Source: Datura wrightii (lineage: Eukaryota > Streptophyta > Magnoliopsida > Solanales > Solanaceae). Taken from it: 64,000 bases of DNA. A program made the translations under genes and the position numbers. Of this stretch, positions 10,685 through 19,320 are shown piece by piece; within the stretch, counting starts at the first letter, position 1; each line of letters starts with the position of its first letter. Location: assembly GCA_035772735.1 (NCBI GenBank), contig JASDFA010000003.1, positions 102,152,501 to 102,216,500 of the forward strand, written 5' to 3'. A model generated the notes under the pieces. The model had not been told where the DNA came from, did not search any database, and saw nothing but the letters and a program-made list of their open reading frames with translations.

Positions 10685-12584
10685 CATATTTTTAATGCAA
10701 ACACCACCGCAACCAACTCAAGATCATGGGTCGGGTTATTCTTTTCATGAATTTTCAGCTGTCTCGAGGCATATGCTATTACCCTCCCACGCTTCATCAA
10801 CTCACATCCTAGTCCGACTCTCGAAGCACCACAATATACAACAAAGCCATTAGTACACTCGGGAAAAGTCAACACTGGTGCTGAAGTGAGTCAGGTCTTT
10901 AACTCTCCGAAGCTTTTTTCACAAGCATCCGACCATTGGAACTTCACCTTTTTCTGAGTCAACCTGGTCAATAGGGCTGCAATTGATGAAAAGACCTCAA
11001 CAAATCTTCGATAATAGCCTGCTAAGCCCAAGAAACACCGAATTTCCGAAGGGTTCAATTGGGCCAATTCTTCACCGCTTCAATTTTCCGCGAATCCACC
11101 TTTATGCCTTCGCTTGACACCACATGACCTAAAAATTCCACTGAGTAAAACCAAGACACACACTTAATGAACTTTTCATATAGCTGACGATCCTTGAGGA
11201 TCTGAAGTACTACTCTCAGATGAGCGGCATGCTCCTCCTCGCTCCATGAGTATATCAAGATGTCATCGATGAACATGATCATGAACGTGTCCAAATATGG
11301 TTTGAACACCCAGTTCATCATGTCCATAAAAGCTGCAAGAGCATTTGTTCATCCAAAAGACATAACCACAAACTCATAATACCGTGTCCTAAAGGCTGTC
11401 CTCAGAATATCACTCTCCCGAACTCGGAGCTGATGGTACCTGGACCTAAGGTCTATCTTCGAGAAACTTTTGGCACCCTGAAGCTAGTCAAACAAATAAT
11501 CAATCCTAGGTAAGGGGTACCTGTTCTTGATAGTGACCTTGTTCAACTGTCGATAGTCAATACACATGCAAATGGAACCGTCATTCTTTTGAACAAATAG
11601 AACTGGTGTACCCCATGGAGACTAGCTCGTTCTAATGAAACCCTTATCCAACAGATTTTTTAAGTGTTCCTTCAATTCCTTTAGTTCTACTAGAGCCATC
11701 CTGTAGGGAGGAATGGAGATAGGCTACGTATCAGCTAATACATCAATACCGAAATTAATTTCCCTCTCCGGAGGAACACCTGGGAAATCATCGGAAACAC
11801 CTCCGATATTCGCGAACCACCGAGCCTAACTGAATAATCGGGGTCTCGGACTCCACATCCTTAACCCTAACTAAGTGGTACATTAAACCTTTAGAGATCA
11901 TTTTCTTGGCCTTAAGATATGAAATAAACCAACATGCTGGTACCACCAAACTACCCTTCCACTCCAAAACTGACTCACCCGGAAAATGAAATTCCACCGT
12001 ACAGGTCCTACAATTAATTGAAGCATAACATGCTAACAACCAATCCATGCCAAGAATAATGTCAAAGTCAGTCATGGATAACTCTACAAGGTCTGCAGAG
12101 GTAACCTTATGCAACACAGTAACCGGGCATTCTCTATATACTCATCTTGCTGTAATCGAATCACTAACATTGGTCGAAACTGAAAACGGTTCTAACAAGG
12201 TCTCAAGACTAACTCTAAGGCTACTAGCAATGTAAGGAGTCATGAAAGACAAGGTAGATCCCAGATCTAGCAAGGCATAAACATCAATATGAAAAAAAAC
12301 GCAACATACCAGTGACCATGTCTAGCGAAGTCTCCTGCTCCTAGAGCAGGGCAAGGGCATAGAATCGATTTTGGCACTGTCCGCCACCTCCACTAGTCAA
12401 TGCTCCCTGCGGAGCGAAACAGGCTAGAGCTGTTGCTGTGATGTTGGTCTGTGCACGACCCCTATCATTATCCTGTCTGGCATATGGGCACGTTCGGCGC
12501 ATGTGCCTAGATCTACCACTCCTCTGTATGACTCTTACCGCACTTCTGGTAGGCTGTAGAGGTATACTCTAACTGGGTGCCTCT
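10685..12584 (-). pseudogene. Outer D copy (D2): RNase H, RT and protease, broken
   Basis: Minus-strand pol of an initiator-Met-primed gypsy element, the downstream half of the D2 internal region. Reading down: zinc-knuckle codons (12520-12480); protease part at 12117-11788 with FDIILGMDWLLACYASINCR and then the linker SYLKAKKMISKGLMYHLVRV; RT fragments to 11340; RT catalytic loop as FIDDILIYS (11327-11055) followed by FLGHVVSSEGIKVDSRKI; RNase H (10875 to about 10687) with VIAYASRQLKIHEKN. It is truncated inside RNase H at about 10685. The gag end is separated from its start by A1. It is closely similar to D1 at 33700-35650. Confidence 0.88.
12580..12584. repeat. Target-site duplication of A1, left
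   Basis: CCTCT, repeated at 28433-28437 on the other side of A1. The uninterrupted sequence is present in D1 at 35651 onward (GGGTGCCTCTCTGATCCC), which confirms the insertion point. Confidence 0.92.
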
Positions 12585-14045
12585 TGTTCGGTCTGCTGCT
12601 CAGGTTGGTATTATATATTATAAACCGACACGCAAGTGCACGTGGTCAAACAAGTAATAAAATGGCTAAGTAGCCAAGTATCGATCCAAGGAGGCTCAAG
12701 ATACGTAAAATTGCCTAGTTTACTATATTCCTATTTCACTTCTAATTATGCTAACAACAATGTAACCAAGAGTTACTTGAGTTTTTGTTTCTAAACTATA
12801 TATACTACAATTACTACAAACTATTTACTTGTGAGTTTAGACAATGGATATGAACATGCCAAGGTTAAGAACAAGTAATGAACTTGATAATCATGATAAT
12901 TTGGTTAATCTCTTCTTCATGATGCTAGCCAAGAACATTTGCCTAGAAATTAAAACTCTCGTATTTAATTTCACTTTAGAATCATAAACCATCCGTCTAC
13001 ATTTCTGTGATCAAATGCAATTTATGACCTAGCACTACAATTCCGGTTCCTAAATTGACTAATACGGCTTTCAAGTATATTTCTATCAGGAAAGCACATC
13101 AAAACCCAATTTTCCCAAATCAAGTTAAGAACAATACCCTATTAATTCACAACTTTCCAATTTCTTGCTCTTTCGAGTGAAATTGGACTTTTTAGATGTA
13201 CATTAATGTTGGCCAAGCACTAATGCAGTAAGAACAAGAATTAATAGAACAACATTAAAGAAGAAGAAGAAAACCATATCATTTACAATCAAAATTCATT
13301 ACACATGTTCAAAACCTCAGCAAGGAAGAGAATTAGCCACTCATTCTTGGATTGATCATCCTAAAATGAGTGTAAATCATACGTACAATTGATAGAAAGA
13401 AGAAAGGAAGAGAAGAAATCCCTTAGCTTTTTCGTTCTTCAACTGCTACTAACCCACGTTCCTGCTCTCCACTTCTGAACTCAGTCTAAAAAACTAAAAA
13501 AAAACTTAAAATAAACCTAAGTGTGCTATTTATACTAGTGGAAAATTTTTCCCGGAATAACAAGTAACGTGTCACGGAGGCCAACGCGGAGCACTGCCTC
13601 TGTGACACGGCGTGGACGCGGACCTTCACTGGAATTTCAGGGTCCAATAAATTAACCTCAACGTGGCACGGAGGCCATCGCGGAGGCCTATCTCCGTGCC
13701 ACGGAGCTGACGCGAAGGCACACTGGAATTTGCCATTTTAATTCATGTTCAGGCAGTGTGCTACCGCGATGGTAGCGTGGCACGGCTCCATCACGGAGCC
13801 CTTATAAAATGTGCATTCCAAGGTCTTTTCCACGCTCGCATCCAAGTCCAACTCCGACATAGTTCCAACATGCATTTTAGCTCCTAAAAATCACATTTAC
13901 CTGCAAAACAAATGCTAATCATGTTGGTTAGTATAAATTCGCATTTTATTACTAATTACATGATATTATATACACATTGCACAACAAACAAGGTAAAAAT
14001 GATACGTTTTAGTATCACTTGGGCATATAAATCTGCCCAAGATCA
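12585..14045 (-). repeat. A1 3' LTR
   Basis: 1461 bp, starting TGTTCGGTCTGCTG and ending AAGATCA on the plus strand. It is nearly identical to 26974-28432. TATA box at 13527-13534; U3 hairpins at 13567-13610, 13661-13706 and 13761-13800. The high identity of the pair suggests a fairly recent insertion. Confidence 0.95.
13567..13800 (-). repeat. U3 hairpin array of the A1 3' LTR
   Basis: Hairpin 1 pairs GTGTCACGGAGGC with GCCTCTGTGACAC. Hairpin 2 pairs GTGGCACGGAG with CTCCGTGCCAC. The T/A pair in hairpin 1 is a G/C pair in hairpin 2, so symmetry is preserved though sequence changed. The third dyad is CCGCGATGG with CCATCACGG. Confidence 0.75.
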
Positions 14046-14083
14046 CTTACCCCACACTTAAATCCTTGTTCGTCCTCGAACAA
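14046..14083 (-). other. 3' polypurine tract and adjoining hairpin, A1
   Basis: On the minus strand, ATTTAAGTGTGGGGTAAG directly abuts the 3' LTR and is the likely plus-strand primer. Just upstream of it lies TTGTTCGAGGACGAACAA (14083-14066), a 7-bp stem with an AGGA loop. The same pair of elements is at 44443-44480 (A2) and 61281-61318 (A3). Confidence 0.85.
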
Positions 14084-15880
14084 CACATACACAAATCATG
14101 CAAATTACATCCCAACATTCGTCACTATGGTGCAACAATTTACGCTACGGTCATACCGATTATTCAATTTTTTGCAAATCATCAAGAAAACATGCTTGGT
14201 CGTACAATACAGTGACCTTTAATACATCAAGGCTTCCTAGACTTTAAAAATTGATTCTTGATATCGGCAAACTCATGCAATTCAGCTAATCAAGAAATCC
14301 GACACGAAAATCAATCTTTCATCAAGCATGTGCCCTCACAACTCGAGAGAAACTTCCCCTTTATGTTCATGCAGCACACAAACATGCAAGTAGGGGCATA
14401 TAAAAATTAATTTCACTCTCTCTCCCAAAAGAATTCACATGCATCATGTCATGACCCATAGGCTTGCCCTTAGTGTATTACTCCACTAATATAAAGAAAT
14501 GCAATATAGGATCACGTAGGACTTTAATGGGTTGTAACGGGGCTATGGATCTAGTATATATATATTGGATTAGCCAATAATAGTCGCTAGCATCCTTAAG
14601 CGCCTTTTCAACTCATTTCCATCGACTCATGGACATTGTTCCTCTCTTTTCTGTTTTTCTCCCATTCATGCTGGGTTACTTTCATACAGCCCATTTCATC
14701 AGACACACTTGACACAAAACAGAGGGTTTTCATGTACCCTCACAATCACTTAATTACAACAAGTGCCTCTTCAACATCAGCTTTTCTTTCTTCAATTTTC
14801 TTTTCTTTCTCTTTTCACTCTTTTCACTCTTTAACACTCTAGGAAACATTTTCTTTGCTTTGTGAGCGCTTAAGAGATTCTTATAGACTTTAAGGCTAAT
14901 GAAAAGAAGGAATAAAGCTTAGTTTATACAATTTTGGACAAAAGAAAGAAATCGGCTAAAGGCTCAACGGGCTGACTAGGGTATACAACATATAAAAAGG
15001 TAGAATTTGACAAGAAAAAAATGGAAACTATCGGTTAAAACAAAGAAATGCCTACATCCTTTCCAACACTACACCTCCTTCATTTCGTTTTGTATACACA
15101 CCAGGCAAGTTCTAGACAATTCACAATGACATGGAATAGCAAAACCTCACTTCACACTTCATGCACATGCTCGAATCATGATGCATTCACAGACTCTTTA
15201 ATTAGTCAATTACATGAATTCAAGATTAAGCCTCAATCATACTGAACCAAATTCTATAGCCTAGGTAACTCAACGTATTTACAGAATTGCATGCTTTCAA
15301 ACGAATCACTTTCACATTTTAAACATCAATTACAACACGCAACGAAATTTTAGCAACCATAAGCAACTACAGTTCATTGATGCAATCCACCAAAGAAAAC
15401 TAAAAAACAAATAAAAATCCTACTCCTACCGACTACATTTCCCTTAAGACGGTCGTCATCCATCCATCATAGGGAACGGTCACTAACTATGACATCGGTT
15501 CAATGGGACTATTCTCGGTAAAAGAACCGAAAACAAACTCCGAGAAACCCAAAAAATAAAAATCGAAAAAAAAATTTTTGCAACACATCGATCATTTCGA
15601 TAGAAACATATTTACAAAGGATTTTGATAATTGCAAAATATCTTCGCAAAAATTTTGAAAAATATCGATCATGTCGATAGAGAAAAAAAAAATATTTACA
15701 AAATTTACAAAATATTTACACTAGCAACCATAACTTTCAAAAACACACATCATCAGCCACAAAACAAATATATACACATACATCACAAATCAGTTCACAA
15801 CAGGGAAAGCGCAAACATTCATAAACATCAAGGAAATATATACAGCAATTTAGAGCTTATGTCCCAGCACCTAACTACTC
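14084..15880 (-). other. Long non-coding 3' region of A1
   Basis: About 1.8 kb without a conserved reading frame. It is alignable by eye to 44481-46234 (A2) and 61319-63014 (A3); the block GACGGTCGTCATCCATCC near 15450 is one example. It carries two short hairpins with a TATCGA/TCGATA-type stem at 15587-15601 and 15663-15679. The ORFs at 14636, 15048 and 15631 are not conserved and I do not call them genes. Confidence 0.7.
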
Positions 15881-15918
15881 CTTACCCCACACTTAAATCT
15901 AACACTGTCCCCAGTGTT
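15881..15918 (-). other. Second, internal polypurine tract and hairpin, A1
   Basis: CTTACCCCACACTTAAATCT (15881-15900) matches the 3' polypurine tract at 14046-14065 in 19 of 20 bases. As at the 3' end, a perfect hairpin precedes it on the element strand: AACACTGGGGACAGTGTT (15918-15901), 7-bp stem. It lies about 46 nt past the ORF2 stop. Equivalents are 46235-46272 (A2) and 63015-63052 (A3). Confidence 0.7.
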
Positions 15919-15964
15919 CACAAAAATTACAAAACACAAAATTTTGGGTGGTGAAACTCCCTGC

Positions 15965-17185
15965 TCAGTCGAAATATTCGACGTTCTCATCCGGTGCTGC
16001 GGCCTCGTCGCCCATATCTGAATCAGCTCCATCGTCGTCATCGGACTCCACATCGGAGTCCTCACGACGTGTCTCCTCATCAGTAGGGACATCGTCATCT
16101 GTCGGCTCCACGAAGGCTGGCCCTACCCGACATAAGGCTCTGGCGTTCTCGCCAAAGGGGTAGTCCAGCTCTAGCTGCCATAATTCTTCCTCGGTGGCTG
16201 GTCTCCCACCAATCCGTAGCTGCAGCATCTGCATGCCGAACATACGGGCCATGTACTGATCGTCACGAGCATGTCGCTCGCCCAAAGTCAATACAGGTCC
16301 GTGTGTAGTGTCAGGGGCCTTAGTCTTTGTCACGTCGAGGGCCCTCCGCTCCGGCTGCGGAATATAGTCCAAGGCTTCTTCATCAATGTCGAGGCCTCAG
16401 AGGAAGGTGGTGATGAGTCCGCCAAACCCGTATCTGTGGCCCTGGTGCAGTCTATCTCTCTTCATGGCGGATATTATGACCGCCCCCACATTAATCTCGA
16501 GCCCTTTCATAAGGGCATACACCAAGCAGACACGGTCCCGGGTCACATCTGTCATATGGACTCCCAGGATCAAGCACGAACATACAATCTTCAGCCAGAT
16601 TCTGGCCTCCCTGTTCATCTGCGAATAAGGCAGAGTCTGGTGGTAACCCCTCTCCTTGTGTCTACTCCATCGGGCTGTGGATCGAGCCCCACACAACGTA
16701 CGTCTGATGTCGGCGTACGGTGGGGTGATGTTTAGCTGGCGGAGAACGTGGGCGTCTGTGTCCCGCGCTCCAACGATGGCATTCAGCTGCTGGGATTCCA
16801 GAGTGACAATCTGCCCTCTGATTTTTATAGTGTGGCTCCTGATGGCCGGGTTCCAGTTTGCATAAAATTCCCGAACCAAGTGAAGGTTGCACTCCTTGGG
16901 CTCCTGAAAAATAAAGCTGAGCCCAGCTGCTTCAATTCTCTGTACAATGCGAGGGAACTCCTGTGCAAGTGGTTCCCGAGCAATATGTTCCTCGGGGAAG
17001 TACTTGTTTTCTTTGTGTTTCGCGTACCATTTCTTCCCTTCATCGGTGACCCATCTTGTTCCGTATTGGCGGCGTTGGCCGCGCGGAACAGCGGGTGCAG
17101 CTGGGACTGCGGTGCCCAGTCTCATCCGTTTCCTACCTATGCCTGAGGTAGAAGCACCCTTGCCTTTATCTTGTCTGCTAGCCAT
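15965..17185 (-). pseudogene. ORF2 of A1, 'putative plant transposon protein' type, one stop
   Basis: A second protein of about 406 codons, unrelated to pol. I start it at 17185 (MASRQDKGKGAS) because A2 starts the same way and the predicted splice acceptor is 5 nt upstream. The N-terminus is basic (GRKRMR). The core has VREFYANWNPAIRSHTIKIR, LNAIVGARDTD, then ARIWLKIVCSCLI and GLEINVGAVIISAMKR. The C-terminus is strongly acidic (repeats of D and E, ending ENVEYFD). A single in-frame stop at about 16397 follows LITTFL, and the frame resumes to 15965. The family is common in plant retroelements and annotated without known function; basic head and acidic tail suggest a nuclear nucleic-acid-associated protein, which is inference. 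Confidence 0.8.
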
Positions 17186-17190
17186 TGTAC

Positions 17191-17900
17191 CTGTCAATTT
17201 ACACAAACAAGCACAACGTTAAGCTAAAAACTTGTTAACTTCGGCTAAGGTCGGGTTACAAAATATTTACCCCACACTTAGGCCTTAGCTACGTCTACAA
17301 AATTACAGCAAAGAATAACTCTAATTACACCACAGACAACACTATATACTTCATGCTTAGTGCGTTCACAACAAAATTTCGACAGCATAACGGTTAGCGT
17401 ACTACTCAGACTTCATACAGCTAATCCCAATCCTACTATCGCTAACAATTCAACCATCGCACTTCGTAACAAAAACAACAACAAAATAAAAACAACAATA
17501 AAAACATTCTATATACAATCTAATCTAAACAATCTAACCAATTCACACATTTTATGCATTTTCCCACAAAAGTTCAAGAATTAGTCGTCTTTTAACATTT
17601 ACACAATATTTACCACGACTTCTCTCAAATAATAAACACAACCCGGCATCGATTTCATCAAATTATCAAGTCCCCAAGGCAAATTCAACAATCCAAGCCC
17701 TAGAATATAATTCTACAATCAATTTTTGAATTATTCACATAATCGACAAGTTCAAACGCTAACTACAACAATACGAACATAATCAATCACAAAATAATTC
17801 AACATCATGTTTAATTTCTACCTAGGGTGATATATCTCACCTCACATGCCCAAAATTGACAAAAATCGCCAAAAAATTGAGATAGACGATGAAAACATAC
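17191..17900 (-). other. Predicted leader intron upstream of ORF2, A1
   Basis: Donor CTAAG|GTATGT (exon ends 17901) and acceptor TTGACAG|GTACA (exon resumes 17190), giving a 710-nt intron in the 5' leader, 5 nt before the ATG. A2 has the same sites at 48235/48234 (CAAG|GTATGTTTTC) and 47542/47541 (TTGACAG|GTAAA). The intron is AT-rich with a third polypurine-like copy at 17267-17280. Reading frames inside it are not conserved. Confidence 0.55.
17267..17280 (-). other. Third polypurine-like tract, inside the leader intron, A1
   Basis: TAAGTGTGGGGTAA on the minus strand, identical to the core of the 3' tract. A2 has the same 14 bases at 47617-47630. Confidence 0.6.
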
Positions 17901-18037
17901 CTTAGAATTGAAGAACCGAAGAAAATTGATGTTTTTCCTTGCCTAGGAATGTGGCACGGTGCTTGGGGAGGGGGAAACGGGTGTTTGGTCGCGGAGGGAA
18001 GAGGTAAATGGGGAAAAATGGGCAAAAATCGAGGGTT

Positions 18038-18260
18038 AATTTATAGAAAACACGCGGGTCACCCGGCAACCCGGTGTGACCCGGCACTGAATAAGGGGCA
18101 ACGTGTCACAGAGGGTAACGCGGAGCCCCTCCTCCGTGACACGGAGCCAACACGTTGGCTTACTGGATTTTTGAAAAATCCAGATTTTGCCTTCAACGTG
18201 TCACGGAGGGTAACGCGGTGCCTTACCTCCGTGACACGGCGCCAACACGCCAGTGTACTG
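18038..18260 (-). promoter_or_regulatory. Internal promoter-like module upstream of ORF2, A1
   Basis: In element order: hairpin GTGTCACGGAGG/CCTCCGTGACAC (18240-18195), a second such hairpin (18145-18101), a GGGTCACCCGG...CCGGTGTGACCC dyad (18083-18056), then TATAAATT (18045-18038). The stretch 18085-18114 resembles LTR sequence 13551-13580 (GAATAA, spacer, AACGTGTCAC), so the module looks like duplicated U3. A start site near 18010 would give a first exon of about 110 nt before the donor at 17901. Promoter function is inference. Confidence 0.55.
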
Positions 18261-18536
18261 TTTCTTTGATAAATTTGATTTTTCATACCTTGCCTCATTT
18301 TCTCGATTCCATGTATATTTCCTCCGTTATACCTGAAAATCACCTCACTAAACAAAAATTGGTTTAATTAATAGATTTCCCTAACTAAAAATAAAAAATA
18401 TTAACTAAAATGAAAATCTAAACCTAATCAAGAAAAGAAAAAGAAAACTAAAACTTGGAAATAGACAATAAAAACAAAAATAAAGATAAAAATTAACTAC
18501 ACTGTGCAAAAAGAAAAAAAAGTAAAATATTTTTCT
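18261..18536. other. AT-rich spacer between ORF2 promoter and protease, A1
   Basis: Low-complexity A-rich sequence with no frame and no conserved motif that I can see; the equivalent A2 spacer is 48600-48827. Confidence 0.6.
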
Positions 18537-18583
18537 CACGGGTTACCTCCCGTGCAGCGCCTGGTTTACCGTCGCGGCTCGAC
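18537..18583 (-). other. Conserved stem-loop pair after the A1 protease
   Basis: Element strand: GTCGAGCCGCGAC (18583-18571), a 16-nt spacer, then CACGGGAGGTAACCCGTG (18554-18537) with a 6-bp stem CACGGG/CCCGTG. It lies about 12 nt past the protease stop, mirroring 10538-10584 after Athila-1 pol. Confidence 0.7.
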
Positions 18584-18594
18584 GTCCTTTAAGC

Positions 18595-19318
18595 TCACTT
18601 GTCTACTAGGGAGATGGACGATTTGTCCCGATCCTGGTCATCCCCCCAGTAGTTCTCAACCTTATCCGGTGGCCTTCCTAGTAACTCTCGGGAATCACTC
18701 ATTCCATTAGCATTCCTATGATCAATTACGTTGATCACCGAGAGATCCTTATAAACAGTCGGGAGCTTAGGTACCTTGTACACATCGAACACTTCGACCT
18801 TGTCATGTGCTCGCATTGTGAGTTGACCCGCAGCTACATCAATTAATGCTTTTCCGGTTGCCAAAAAGGGTCATCCCAAAATAAATGGGACTTCAGCATC
18901 TGGTTCAAAATCCAGAACAATGAAATCGACCAGAAAAATGAGGGAGCCTACTTGCACTAACACATCCTCAACAATGCCATCTGGCTTAGCTAAAGACCTG
19001 TCTGCTAGCTGCAAGATTACCGTTGTAGGTCTAGGACTCCCTAGACCTAACTTTCTGAATACCGAAGATGGCATCAGATTTATGCTTGCCCCCAAGTCGC
19101 ATAATCCACGCGCTCGAATACTTTGCCCAATAGTAAGCTGGATAGTGAAACTTCCAGGGTCTTTCAGTTTTGTGGGCAACCCATTCTGAATACGGGAAGT
19201 GCATTCCTCCATTAAAGCTACCGTGGCATACTCAGTCAAACGACTTTTGTTAGCCACGATGTCTTTAACATATTTCGCATATTTTGGCACTCCCTGCAAG
19301 ACATCAACAAGAGGTAAG
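18595..19318 (-). pseudogene. A1 aspartic protease (retropepsin), 5' part lost
   Basis: This is the retroviral-type protease that cuts Gag. From 19299: GVPKYAKYVKDIVANKSRL, then the active-site motif CDLGASINLMP (catalytic Asp intact), RKLGLGSPRP, a flap-like segment and the second conserved block FILG. A frame change at about 18871 separates this from 18864-18595 (GKALIDVAAGQLTMRAHDKV...). It ends in a stop shortly after SISLVDK, where an autonomous Athila would run on into RT. The 5' part is missing because the mosaic insert begins at 19321. Confidence 0.85.
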
Positions 19319-19320
19319 TG

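Noticed and set aside
15948..17222. Plus-strand ORFs opposite ORF2 (also 46300-47573 and 63083-63714)
   Set aside because: Antisense shadows of ORF2. They follow its codon periodicity and show no conserved motif of their own.
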